Position numbers and translations under genes: made by a program | Notes under the pieces: generated by a model | What the model saw: only the letters and a program-made list of their open reading frames with translations | The model's database searches: none | Told to the model about the DNA's origin: nothing | Assembly (NCBI GenBank): GCA_022823465.1 | Contig: JAJEHX010000018.1 | Location: 42,161 to 106,160, forward strand | Length of the DNA: 64,000 bases | Direction: 5' to 3' | Source: Candidatus Latescibacterota bacterium | Lineage (GTDB): Bacteria > JAAXHH01 | In this document: positions 16,716 to 24,767 of the stretch, in pieces | Position numbering within the stretch: position 1 is the first letter of the stretch | Layout of the letters: the number at the start of each line of letters is the position of its first letter

Positions 16716-17084
16716 GTGAAACGCGACATGGATCTTGCACGACGCATCCTTCAAGCGATCGAGTCGAGCGAGGAGGATCCGCGCGGCTGGATCGAACTTG
16801 ACTTCGTAGATGAGTACCCCAAGAACCTTGTCTCCTACCATGTTGTGCTACTTGCCGACGAAGGGCTGATTGAGGCCGAGGATCTGATGACGGGGGGTGA
16901 AGACGGGTACGTATGGATGCCGAAGCGTCTCACGGCATCGGGCCACGATTTTCTTGATGCTGCGCGGAAGGAAGAGAACTGGACCGAAGGCAAACGACTT
17001 CTGAATCAAGCTGGCAACATGAGTTTCACGCTGCTCAAGGAAGTGCTCATGCAACTTGCCCGACAGCAGCTCGGCCTTGTGTAA
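16716..17084 (+). CDS. DUF2513 family protein
   Basis: 122 residues from a GTG start. MKRDMDLARRILQAIES is the hallmark N-terminus of DUF2513, followed by VSYHVVLLADEGLIEAED and a RLTASGHDFLDAARKEENW segment, a compact winged-helix-like arrangement. These proteins are widespread on mobile elements and near restriction or toxin genes; their function is not known. The gene lies just upstream of the restriction-modification pair in the same direction and may be cotranscribed with it. Confidence 0.85.
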   Translation: MKRDMDLARRILQAIESSEEDPRGWIELDFVDEYPKNLVSYHVVLLADEGLIEAEDLMTGGEDGYVWMPKRLTASGHDFLDAARKEENWTEGKRLLNQAGNMSFTLLKEVLMQLARQQLGLV

Positions 17085-17134
17085 TTGATGACGTTCTGCT
17101 CGGTTCATTGGAAGCTAATTGTGGAGAACAAACG

Positions 17135-18796
17135 GTGATACCGTCAACTGAAGACGATCTGGCAACGCTGGCTGCTGTCGTGGCAGACTGCTCGGGCAGC
17201 CCACGAAACGGCGACACCAACGGAGCGCAACAGGTTTCCCATCCGTTACCTGATCGCATCGAGCAGGTCGTCCGAGCAATCGCGAACGGCGACGACCCGC
17301 TTGGTGATGCCTTCTGTAGACTGCGACCTTCAAGAATCCGCCGCAACCAAGGCGCGGTTTATACCCCCGCGCCGATTGTCGAATCCATGATCACTTGGGC
17401 GGCTTCGGAAGGCACTCCGCAACGTGTGGTTGATCCCGGTGCCGGGTCGGGTCGCTTCCTGTTCGCTGCCGGCCGGGTTTTCCCCGGGGCCGAATTGGTC
17501 GCGGTCGAGTCGGACCCGCTGGCGGCGCTCGTGCTGCGCGCGAATGCCGCGGCACTCGGTATGGCAGATCGACTGACTCTGCACGTCAATGATTATAGGA
17601 CGATAGACCTTACGGCAATTGGCGGTAGTACCCTCTTCGTTGGTAACCCACCGTATGTCCGTCACCATGACATTTCGCCCTCCGAAAAGGAATGGTTGTC
17701 AACAGCCGCCGCTGCCTTCGGACTGAGAGCAAGCCGCCTTGCTGGTCTGCATATTCATTTCCTCCTGAAGACATGTTGCCTTGCCAGACCCGGAGACTAC
17801 GGAGCGTTTATCACCTCTGCAGAATGGATTGACGTCAATTACGGAGATGTTGTTCGAAAGGCGTTTGTCAACATACTCGGTGGAGTTTCGCTACACGTCA
17901 TGGCTCCCACTGCGACGCCATTTCCTGGTTCTGAAGTGACCGGTGCGATTTCCTGTTTCCGAGTTGGAGACAAGGCAGACCACATTCGACTTCGATCAGT
18001 CGGGAAGCCTTCCGCTCTGGGGGCGCTTGAGGGGGGTCGAGTTGTCCCTAAATCCCGGCTGTATGCCGCGCGGCGGTGGTCTCCCTTGCTGCGACCGGTC
18101 AAGCGTGCACCGCGTGGGTACATCGAGCTGGGGGAACTTTGCCGTGTGCACCGCGGACAGGTCACAGGTTGTAACGCCGTATGGATCGCTGGAGACTATC
18201 CTGGCACTTTGCCCGACACCGTCCTCATTCCTTCTATAACCAGGGCGCGGGAGTTATTCAATGCAGCACCCGTGCTCGATTCGACAAAAATGCTACGACA
18301 GGTGATCGACCTGCCAGTAGACCTGGGAGATCTCGACGATGTTGCGCAAGCTGAGGTTCACCGCTTTCTGCGTTGGGCGAAGAGTATGCGTGCCGACGAT
18401 TCTTACATCGCCAAAAACCGTCGCGCCTGGTGGGCTGTTCAACTGCGAGATCCGGCCCCGATACTGTGCACATATATGGCGCGTAGACCGCCAGCTTTCG
18501 TGAGGAACCCATGCGGTGCACGGCACCTGAACATCGCCCACGGGATTTATCCACGCGAAACCTTGTCGGCTAATACTCTCGATGCATTAGCCAATTGGCT
18601 CCAGAAGAACGTATCTACCTTGAGCGGACGCACATACGCAGGCGGTCTTACTAAATTCGAACCGAGGGAGATGGAACGAATCCTCATTCCTCCGCCAGAA
18701 CAACTACATGACATATCCACGACACTGGACCACGGCGGAATTGGCGAGCGACGTAGAAGAAGCCAAGGCCGTGTTTCGGGATCAGCGTCTTCGTGA
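17135..18796 (+). CDS. Type II DNA adenine methyltransferase of the XamI-type system
   Basis: About 553 residues from GTG at 17135, chosen because GGAG lies eight bases upstream; a TTG start at 17108 is possible. Motif X/I are TPAPIVESMITWA and RVVDPGAGSGRFLFAAG, and the catalytic motif IV is FVGNPPYVRHHD, so the order is gamma-class N6-adenine (TaqI/Eco57I-like). The C-terminal half (ELCRVHRGQVTGCNAVWI onward) is the target-recognition part. It overlaps the restriction gene by 89 bases. The partner suggests methylation of the same site as XamI, GTCGAC, an inference from homology. Confidence 0.9.
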   Translation: MIPSTEDDLATLAAVVADCSGSPRNGDTNGAQQVSHPLPDRIEQVVRAIANGDDPLGDAFCRLRPSRIRRNQGAVYTPAPIVESMITWAASEGTPQRVVDPGAGSGRFLFAAGRVFPGAELVAVESDPLAALVLRANAAALGMADRLTLHVNDYRTIDLTAIGGSTLFVGNPPYVRHHDISPSEKEWLSTAAAAFGLRASRLAGLHIHFLLKTCCLARPGDYGAFITSAEWIDVNYGDVVRKAFVNILGGVSLHVMAPTATPFPGSEVTGAISCFRVGDKADHIRLRSVGKPSALGALEGGRVVPKSRLYAARRWSPLLRPVKRAPRGYIELGELCRVHRGQVTGCNAVWIAGDYPGTLPDTVLIPSITRARELFNAAPVLDSTKMLRQVIDLPVDLGDLDDVAQAEVHRFLRWAKSMRADDSYIAKNRRAWWAVQLRDPAPILCTYMARRPPAFVRNPCGARHLNIAHGIYPRETLSANTLDALANWLQKNVSTLSGRTYAGGLTKFEPREMERILIPPPEQLHDISTTLDHGGIGERRRRSQGRVSGSASS

Positions 18797-19631
18797 ACCT
18801 CTCGAAGTATACTCAAGATTCTTCGAGACGTTCGCGCCGGTTTTTGCCGACCTCATAGACCGACTACCGTCCCTTGCTCAAGATCAGCTTGATCCTTCGA
18901 TCCCGGGTAACCTTGTTCGTAACGATGATGTCCGTACGGCGTTACGCTACCTGACGGCACCACCCATTTCCGAGGACGACTTGAAGACGTTGGCGGGGAC
19001 AACACTGTCGCCAACCAATTTGAGAACTGATGCGGAACGGGCTCGACGCGTCCGAGACGTTATCTTTCAGATCCTGGATTCGCATCGCTTCCCGTGGATC
19101 TTGGAGAACCGAAAGCCTACTGAGCACGAACGCATGCAGGCCGTTGTTGCGTCAGCCGTGCTAGTGGCGGCGCAGAAGGTCGCGACCTCGCGTCGGTCGG
19201 ACGCCCGAAAGGACCAGGAAGAAGCCGTCAAGAACCTGCTTTGGGACATCGGATTCACCGAAGTCAGACCTCGTGATATACCCATCATTGATCTCGCGCC
19301 ACATCCGCGAGAGTTCTGCAGCGAATCAAAGCTTGGCGGCACTCGCGCCGACATCCTCGTCCGTCTCTACGACCGTCGGTTAATGCCTATCGAATGCAAA
19401 GCCTCCAACAGCGCCGTGAATTCTTTCAAGCGTGTCAACCACGAGGCACTAGGGAAAGCACGAAGCTGGATTACCGGTTTTGGGAAACGCCACGTCGTAC
19501 CTGTGGCAGTTATAGGAGGCGTATTTAACGCTGCCAATCTTGACTTGGCTCAGGAGGAAGGGCTGTCTGTCATCTGGAGCCATCGCCTTGAGGATCTAGC
19601 TGAATTCGTTGAGTCCAGCAAAGGGGTTTAG
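18708..19631 (+). CDS. XamI-family type II restriction endonuclease
   Basis: 307 residues beginning MTYPRHWTTAELASDVEEAK. The C-terminal half carries the PD-(D/E)xK-type core TRADILVRLYDRRLMPIECKASNS (D ... ExK), and the following KRVNHEALGKARSWITGFGK and VIGGVFNAANLDLAQEEG match the XamI family. XamI cuts GTCGAC. The start inside the methyltransferase gene is required because the family N-terminal WT..L..D segment lies there. Overlap with the methyltransferase couples expression. Several GTCGAC sites occur elsewhere in the window (for example 36708 and 37705), so the genome depends on methylation rather than site avoidance, if specificity is conserved. Confidence 0.88.
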   Translation: MTYPRHWTTAELASDVEEAKAVFRDQRLREPLEVYSRFFETFAPVFADLIDRLPSLAQDQLDPSIPGNLVRNDDVRTALRYLTAPPISEDDLKTLAGTTLSPTNLRTDAERARRVRDVIFQILDSHRFPWILENRKPTEHERMQAVVASAVLVAAQKVATSRRSDARKDQEEAVKNLLWDIGFTEVRPRDIPIIDLAPHPREFCSESKLGGTRADILVRLYDRRLMPIECKASNSAVNSFKRVNHEALGKARSWITGFGKRHVVPVAVIGGVFNAANLDLAQEEGLSVIWSHRLEDLAEFVESSKGV

Positions 19632-19891
19632 CAATACCGGTGGCAGACCGCGGCGTAGATGAATACCCCTTGATTCGTAATCGATAGCCGGTTTAAGGTC
19701 TGAAGTGCGAGCCTGCATGAATTCCCTCCGTTTCCATGTGTCATCTCTACAGTGTTTCTTGACATATTTCTACTGACTAGTCATATTACTAGTCAGTTAC
19801 TTGTTCATGTGTGAATATAACATCCACCAGGGCGGGTTATTATACTGGCAGATCATTACGGACGGACCATCCCAATCGAGGCGGCCGCATT
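19632..19891. other. Intergenic regulatory region before the Phd/VapC pair
   Basis: No gene. AT-richer than average. It holds the operator-promoter at 19759-19797 and an approximately 98-base leader before the antitoxin ATG. An in-frame GTG upstream (19811) would extend the antitoxin by 27 residues of non-family sequence and is not favoured. Confidence 0.6.
19759..19797 (+). promoter_or_regulatory. Autoregulatory promoter-operator of the toxin-antitoxin pair
   Basis: TTGACA (19759-19764), 17 bases, then CATATT (19782-19787) forms a sigma70 promoter. The -10 hexamer is exactly the 6-base spacer of a perfect inverted repeat: ACTGACTAGT at 19772-19781 and ACTAGTCAGT at 19788-19797. A Phd or VapC complex bound to such an operator would block the -10, the known mode of autorepression in these systems. 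Confidence 0.75.
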
Positions 19892-20152
19892 ATGCGTAAG
19901 GAATGGCAGGTCCAGGAAGCGAAGGCGAAGTTCAGCGAATTGCTCGAGACCAGCCGGACCGCGGGCCCGCAGACCGTGACCAAGCGAGGCGCGAAAGCGG
20001 CGGTCCTGGTTTCCGTCGAAGAGTGGGAACGGATGAAGCAGTCGGCAAGATCCGATCTGAAGGACCTGCTGCTTTCTCCCGAGGCGCGCACGGAGTCCCT
20101 GACGCCTATGCGTGAGAAACGCCGGTCGCGCAGCGCGGCAAGCCGGGAATAG
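19892..20152 (+). CDS. Phd/YefM-type antitoxin
   Basis: 86 residues from the ATG at 19892. MRKEWQVQEAKAKFSELLET, then TVTKRGAKAAVLVSVEEWERM, is the Phd/YefM DNA-binding domain, and the polar C-terminal part (LKDLLLSPEARTESL) is the toxin-binding tail. It neutralises the VapC toxin encoded four bases downstream and binds the operator at 19772-19797. A longer start at 19811 is open but unlikely. Confidence 0.9.
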   Translation: MRKEWQVQEAKAKFSELLETSRTAGPQTVTKRGAKAAVLVSVEEWERMKQSARSDLKDLLLSPEARTESLTPMREKRRSRSAASRE

Positions 20153-20155
20153 CCT

Positions 20156-20593
20156 ATGTATCTCCTGGATACCGAAGTCGTATCGGAACTTCGAAGGAAC
20201 CAGCCTCACCCGGGTGCGCTGGCGTGGCTTTCGGACGTTGCCCCGGACCGGTTGTACCTTTCCGCCGTGACCGTGGGCGAAATCCAGACAGGCGTCGAGA
20301 TCGCTCGTGCAAAAGACGCGCCCGGGGCTGCCGAGCTGGAAGCCTGGTTGGGCAAGTTGATGGATACCCAGCGCGTACTGCCCATGGATTCGGCCGTCTT
20401 CCAGGTATGGGGCAGGCTCCTGTACCGCCGGTGGGATGTTCGTATGACAGACGCCATGATCGCGGCTACGGCCGTAGTGCACAGGCTGACCGTCGTGACC
20501 CCGCACCCCGGGGATTTCGACCGGCTCGGTGTAAAAACGCTCAATCCGTTTGAGGAAGGATCGGACTTACAAGGGAGAACCCGCCATGTATGA
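20156..20593 (+). CDS. vapC: VapC-type PIN-domain toxin
   Basis: 145 residues. MYLLDTEVVSELRR holds the first acidic residue, VTVGEIQTGVEIAR the second (Glu), MTDAMIAATAVVHRLTVVTPHPGDF the remaining ones. The usual DTN at the N-terminus is DTE, and the usual TRNxxDF near the end is TPHPGDF; both asparagines normally help position the metal or substrate. The protein should be a Mg-dependent RNase acting on tRNA or rRNA. It overlaps the next gene's start by eight bases, which is unusual for a toxin-antitoxin module. Confidence 0.9.
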   Translation: MYLLDTEVVSELRRNQPHPGALAWLSDVAPDRLYLSAVTVGEIQTGVEIARAKDAPGAAELEAWLGKLMDTQRVLPMDSAVFQVWGRLLYRRWDVRMTDAMIAATAVVHRLTVVTPHPGDFDRLGVKTLNPFEEGSDLQGRTRHV

Positions 20594-21968
20594 CGTGGAC
20601 GCCATCGCCGCCTTCGACCGCGAAAACGTGGCGGACATCAAGGCCCGGCAGGGCCATATCAACGAAAGCGGCAGGGCGGCAGGGCTGAAGATCACCGATG
20701 TGCGCACCTGGCGGGTACTGATGCCCTGGCGGGGCACCAAGCGCTGGGACGGGTCCGCGGAAGGGTTCTCCTTCGCCGAGTTCGAGACCGACCAGGGGCT
20801 GGTCGGCGTGGCCGAGGGCGTCTCCGGCGAATCGGAGGAACTGCGCGAAAACGTAGTGGGAAAGAACCCCTTCGACCCCGAAATACGGGGCCTGCTTGGC
20901 CTGGCCTACTGGGATTTCGCCGGCAAGATCGCCGGCAAGCCCCTTTACCGATACCTGCGCGACGTCTTCGATCTCGATACGCCCGTGCTCACGAAGATCC
21001 CCATGGCGGCCTACACCTGGTACAGGTTTCCCGACGTCAACGGCGAAAACGAAGTGACCTTCGACACGTATCCGCAACACGTGAAGTCGCTCATGGAGGA
21101 CGAGAGTTTCCGCATCATCAAGCTGTCCATGTGCGATTTCGAGCCCGTGCGCTACATCGAACTGATCCACAATATCCGCGACCTGGTCGGCAGGGACGTG
21201 GATATCCGCGTCGATCCCCACGCGTCCTGGAGCGAGAGCGAGGCGCTGCGGTTCATGCAAGGGGTCGACGACTGCCGGATCGAATGGATCGAAGAACCGG
21301 TGGGCGGCCGGTTCGAAAACATCTTCCGCGCCGGGCACCGCCTACGGCTCATGAGCAGCATCCCTATTTCCTCCCATGTCTGGCTGCCGCCGCTCAAGCG
21401 GGACGCGGCGCCTCGTCCCTACGGCGCTTACGTTTCGGGCCGATACGGAGACGAGACCCTGGACCAGCCGCTCGATCTCGAGGTCATGGGCCGCCACGTG
21501 CCCGCCGACGTGTCCGCGCCGGACGCCTACGCGGGTCCGCTGGCCCTCAAGCGCTATTACGACACCGCACGGTTCATGGGCATGGAACTCGGCATGCACA
21601 GCGCCTATGAACTGGGGCCGGGCACCGCCATACGCCTCCACGCCGCAGCCTTCGCCTTTCCCTACACCATCGCCTATCACATCGTACACGGCAACGGCAC
21701 CATGCCCATGTCGCTCCACGGCCTCGACGCCCACTACAACCAGTGGGTCGGCGACGTGATCAAGGGCGGCAAGATGCCCTACGAGGACGGATGCCTGCGG
21801 GTACCCGAGGGACCCGGGCTGGGGGTCGAGCTCGACCCGGATCTGCTGGCGCAATACAGGTGGACCGAAGAGAAGCAGGCCCTGCACACCCGGCATATCG
21901 AGGCCATACGGGTGAACCACCTGGACCGGCTGGGATGGCGCAAGGACCGCATGGGATGGCTGAGGTAG
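20586..21968 (+). CDS. Mandelate racemase/enolase superfamily sugar-acid dehydratase-like protein
   Basis: About 460 residues from ATG 20586, preceded by AAGGGAG; the start overlaps the vapC end. The enolase-superfamily barrel is visible: IIKLSMCDFEPV, DIRVDPHASWSESEAL (metal Asp), RIEWIEEPVGGRF (metal Glu), SIPISSHVW, and MGMELGMHSAYELGPG near the C-terminus. The general KxK base motif appears only as IIKLS, so catalysis may differ from mandelate racemase or glucarate dehydratase. The enzyme probably abstracts an alpha proton from a carboxylate sugar acid. Neighbouring MFS and PIG-L genes suggest a carbohydrate locus. Confidence 0.82.
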   Translation: MYDVDAIAAFDRENVADIKARQGHINESGRAAGLKITDVRTWRVLMPWRGTKRWDGSAEGFSFAEFETDQGLVGVAEGVSGESEELRENVVGKNPFDPEIRGLLGLAYWDFAGKIAGKPLYRYLRDVFDLDTPVLTKIPMAAYTWYRFPDVNGENEVTFDTYPQHVKSLMEDESFRIIKLSMCDFEPVRYIELIHNIRDLVGRDVDIRVDPHASWSESEALRFMQGVDDCRIEWIEEPVGGRFENIFRAGHRLRLMSSIPISSHVWLPPLKRDAAPRPYGAYVSGRYGDETLDQPLDLEVMGRHVPADVSAPDAYAGPLALKRYYDTARFMGMELGMHSAYELGPGTAIRLHAAAFAFPYTIAYHIVHGNGTMPMSLHGLDAHYNQWVGDVIKGGKMPYEDGCLRVPEGPGLGVELDPDLLAQYRWTEEKQALHTRHIEAIRVNHLDRLGWRKDRMGWLR

Positions 21969-21980
21969 GCGCACCGACCC

Positions 21981-23210
21981 TCAGTTCCGTCGCATGCCTC
22001 CCAGCCGCCACAGTACGCCCGCGACCCCCACGCTCGCGGTCCCCGCACACAAAGCAAGGGCCAGGGGCGCGCCGGCAATACCGGCCAGCGCACCGACCAG
22101 CAGCCGTCCTGGCGGTCCGCCGCCGATGGCGAGGACGAGCAGGCCCATGACCCGGGCCCGCATGGCGTCGCTGGACGAGCGCAGGATAATCGAGGACTGC
22201 ATGATGCTGAACCCGGTCTGGCCGATACCCACCAGGATCAACATGGCCAGCGAGAGGGGGAAGGAGACCGAGAGCGCGAAGATGAGCGTGGCCGCCGCGT
22301 TGAGCAGGGAGCTGATGGTGAAAACGATGCCTTCCCGGTAGTACTGGCCGAGCCGGTCTATCAGGACGATGCCCAGGATCGACCCGATCCCGGTGCCGGC
22401 GCCCAGGATGCCCAGTTCCAGGGGCCCGAGGAAGAGGACGTCCCGTACGAAGACGGGCAGCAGGACCTGGTAGGAGAAGGCGAAGGCGTTCATGAGGAAG
22501 GTAATGAGCAGCACGCCCGATATTCGGGGATTCCGGCGGGAATACCGGTAGGCGAGGAGCAGGTTCATCCAGGGGCCGAGCCGGCCTTTCTTCCGGTCCT
22601 TCCGTTCCGTTTTGGCGGACAGCCGGACGATGACGAAGATCTGGACGACCTGCATGAGGAAGAGGGCCAGGAAGCCGCCCTTCGTCCCGGCAAACTCGAG
22701 CAGGACGCCGCTCGCGAGCGGCCCGATCAGCCTGGAGACGTTCTGCGGCACCGTCTCCAGGACCATGGCGTCCGTCGTCCGTTCCTTGCCCACCAGGTCC
22801 GGGATGAGCGCCCGGCGCGAGGACCAGTCGTAGGCGCTGCCCAGGCCGATGCAGACGGAACCGAGTACGATGTGCCAGAAGGCGAGGTCGCCCAGGAAGG
22901 CGAGGAGCCAGAACAGGCCGTTGACGGCGCAGTTGATGAACTGGGCGTTGACGATCAGCCACCGGTAGCTCACGTACCGCACCACGGTGCTGAAGAAGGG
23001 GCCGAAGAGCATGAACGGCGCCATGCGGCAGAAACCGACCAGCGCCACCATGCCGGCCGAGTCGGTCAGTTCCAGCACGACCCAGCCTACGATCAGCTCA
23101 TCCATCCAGCGCGTCTGCCACCAGATGCTGCTGGATATCCAGAGATAACGGAAGTCGGGGATGGAAAGCAGACCGGCCGCTTTCCAGCGTGAGCCAAGCC
23201 GCGCGAACAT
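21981..23210 (-). CDS. MFS transporter
   Basis: 409 residues, about twelve transmembrane spans. SIPDFRYLWISSSIWWQTRW is the typical start of the MFS_3/enterobactin-exporter-like group, WSSRRALIPDLVGKERTTDA is the conserved loop between helices 4 and 5, and GIGQTGFSIMQSSIILRSSS with DAMRARVMGLLVLAIGGGPP matches the C-terminal half. Probably an exporter of small molecules in the inner membrane; the substrate is unknown. It converges on the enolase-superfamily gene with only twelve bases between them and is divergent from the PIG-L gene. Confidence 0.88.
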   Translation of the reverse strand: MFARLGSRWKAAGLLSIPDFRYLWISSSIWWQTRWMDELIVGWVVLELTDSAGMVALVGFCRMAPFMLFGPFFSTVVRYVSYRWLIVNAQFINCAVNGLFWLLAFLGDLAFWHIVLGSVCIGLGSAYDWSSRRALIPDLVGKERTTDAMVLETVPQNVSRLIGPLASGVLLEFAGTKGGFLALFLMQVVQIFVIVRLSAKTERKDRKKGRLGPWMNLLLAYRYSRRNPRISGVLLITFLMNAFAFSYQVLLPVFVRDVLFLGPLELGILGAGTGIGSILGIVLIDRLGQYYREGIVFTISSLLNAAATLIFALSVSFPLSLAMLILVGIGQTGFSIMQSSIILRSSSDAMRARVMGLLVLAIGGGPPGRLLVGALAGIAGAPLALALCAGTASVGVAGVLWRLGGMRRN

Positions 23211-23232
23211 GGACGCCCTGTGGAAAATCCTA

Positions 23233-23260
23233 TTGACGGGCAGGTGGGACCATCTATATT
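23233..23260 (+). promoter_or_regulatory. Candidate promoter for the PIG-L gene
   Basis: TTGACG (23233-23238), 16 bases, TATATT (23255-23260). The leader to the ATG at 23430 is about 160 bases and contains a perfect 13-bp tandem duplication (23383-23408). Confidence 0.45.
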
Positions 23261-23382
23261 CCGAATTATCTGACTTTCAGCACCACCGAAAACCGGATCC
23301 CCTCGTCGTCTGCCGACAATTCGGTCCGCCGGTGATCCTGGGACAAGAAAGCCTTTCTATCGGCCACAGTCAAGCGTTCCGC

Positions 23383-23408
23383 ATACCCGTTCGAAATACC
23401 CGTTCGAA
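23383..23408 (+). repeat. Perfect 13-bp tandem duplication upstream of PIG-L gene
   Basis: ATACCCGTTCGAA occurs twice back to back (23383-23395 and 23396-23408). Each copy contains the palindrome TTCGAA, so it could be a paired regulator site or a recent slippage product. Confidence 0.8.
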
Positions 23409-23429
23409 CACCTTGATCACGTTTTCTCA

Positions 23430-24308
23430 ATGCATGGGAGTGTCGTCTTGAGCGATCGGCTTCGCATCCTGTCCATCGGCGCGCATCCGGCCGACATATT
23501 CGACCAGTCCGGCGGCGCCATGGCCCATCATACGGCCCGGGGAGACTGGGTGGGATGCGTCGTGCTGACCCACGGGGCCCGCGTGCACGACAAGGTGATC
23601 AGCGACGAAATGTTCCACGCGGAGGAAGTGCCGGAGGGGGAAACGCTGAAGCAGATGATGGCGGAGCGGTCTGACGTGAAGGCGGAGGAGGTGCGCTCGG
23701 CCTGCCGCGCCCTCGGCGTGGAGGACGTCTATTTCCTGGGCGCCGACGACGCCGTGCTGCTGCCTGAAAGGCCGATCGTACGCCAGCTCGCCCGCCTGCT
23801 GAGGGAGCTGAAGCCGGATATCATCCTCACCCATTTCCCCGACGAGGGCGGGGGCATCTGGAATCCCCACGCCGTGGCCGGCCGCATCGTGATGCTCGCC
23901 ATGGGACTGGCCGGTTCCGTCGACCCGGGGGACCGGCGTCCGCCCCACCAGGTCGCGCAGGTGTTCTACTGGGGATGCGGCGCGGCGAGTCTTCCCCGGA
24001 ACGTATGGGAAGCCCGCGGCGGGTACTACAACGACGTCTTCATCGACATCACGGACGTGGTCGACAAGAAACTGGCCTCGCTGGACGCCCTCGTGAGCCA
24101 GGGCTACGGCGGCGCCTATGCGCGGAAACGCATCGAGACGTCCGACGGCGCCTTCGGCGGCGCGGGCCACGTCGCCTACGCCGAAGGGTTCATTACGCTC
24201 AACGCCGAGACGCACTACTACTTCCCGGTTTCGTCCTATGCCCTCGAGCGGGCCCGCAGATCGGACCACGAGAATATCGAGATAGTCAGTTACAAGTACG
24301 AAGCGTGA
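23430..24308 (+). CDS. PIG-L (LmbE-like) deacetylase family protein with altered active site
   Basis: 292 residues. ILSIGAHPADIFDQSGGAMA is the N-terminal motif where active enzymes have AHPDD; here the first Asp (general base) is Ala while the zinc-ligand Asp stays. LTHFPDEGGGIWNPHAVAG supplies the later histidines. Active family members remove N-acetyl groups from GlcNAc-type sugars. The altered motif may mean a different reaction or no catalysis. The last 22 bases including the stop are repeated 65 bases downstream, and the repeat ends directly in the ribosome site of rhaM. Confidence 0.82.
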   Translation: MHGSVVLSDRLRILSIGAHPADIFDQSGGAMAHHTARGDWVGCVVLTHGARVHDKVISDEMFHAEEVPEGETLKQMMAERSDVKAEEVRSACRALGVEDVYFLGADDAVLLPERPIVRQLARLLRELKPDIILTHFPDEGGGIWNPHAVAGRIVMLAMGLAGSVDPGDRRPPHQVAQVFYWGCGAASLPRNVWEARGGYYNDVFIDITDVVDKKLASLDALVSQGYGGAYARKRIETSDGAFGGAGHVAYAEGFITLNAETHYYFPVSSYALERARRSDHENIEIVSYKYEA

Positions 24309-24373
24309 TAGAGAACGCCAGTCACAAAAAACGTCAGTAAACAGAAAACGCCAGTTACAAGTACGAAGCGTGA
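24287..24373 (+). repeat. 22-bp echo of the PIG-L gene 3' end
   Basis: A 22-bp sequence beginning CAGTTACAAGTACGAAGC and ending GTGA lies at 24287-24308, ending in the stop, and again without mismatch at 24352-24373, period 65. The interval holds further partial copies (CGCCAGTCACA, CGTCAGTAAACAG). Confidence 0.9.
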
Positions 24374-24384
24374 AGGAGATCACC

Positions 24385-24705
24385 ATGCAACGGGTAGCAT
24401 TCATCCTGAAGGTCAAGGAAGACATGATCGAAGGCTACAAGAAGCACCACAAGGAAGTCTGGCCCGAAATGCTGGACGCCCTGCGCGAAGCGGGCTGGCG
24501 CAACTACTCGCTGTTCATGCGCGAGGACGGATTGCTCTTCGGTTACTGCGAGACACCGGATTTCGAGAAAGCGCTGGCCACCATGGCCAAGAAGGACGTC
24601 AACGCGCGCTGGCAGGAATTCATGGCGCCCTACTTCGAGAACCTCGGCGGCAAGCACGCCGACGAAAACATGGTGCCGCTGGAGCAGGTTTTCTACCTGG
24701 AATAA
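24385..24705 (+). CDS. rhaM: L-rhamnose mutarotase
   Basis: 106 residues from ATG 24385, with GAAGGAG upstream. MQRVAFILKVKEDMIEGYKK, then HHKEVWPEMLDALREAGWRN, YSLFMREDGLLFGYCET and a C-terminal VPLEQVFYLE are characteristic of RhaM (DUF718), which interconverts alpha and beta anomers of L-rhamnose. The catalytic His is in the KxHHxEVWPEM segment. No rhamnose kinase or aldolase is nearby; the sugar-isomerase-like gene at 25868 may act on the product. Confidence 0.93.
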   Translation: MQRVAFILKVKEDMIEGYKKHHKEVWPEMLDALREAGWRNYSLFMREDGLLFGYCETPDFEKALATMAKKDVNARWQEFMAPYFENLGGKHADENMVPLEQVFYLE

Positions 24706-24729
24706 ACAGGCCAGGTACGGAATAACAGG
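24699..24729 (+). repeat. Stop-codon echo at rhaM
   Basis: GGAATAAACAGG (24699-24710, containing the TAA) recurs as GGAATAACAGG at 24719-24729, with one base missing, period 20. Confidence 0.55.
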
Positions 24730-24767
24730 TAAAGCGCGCACCGCGCGCGCGGGGTAACCAGACCAAG

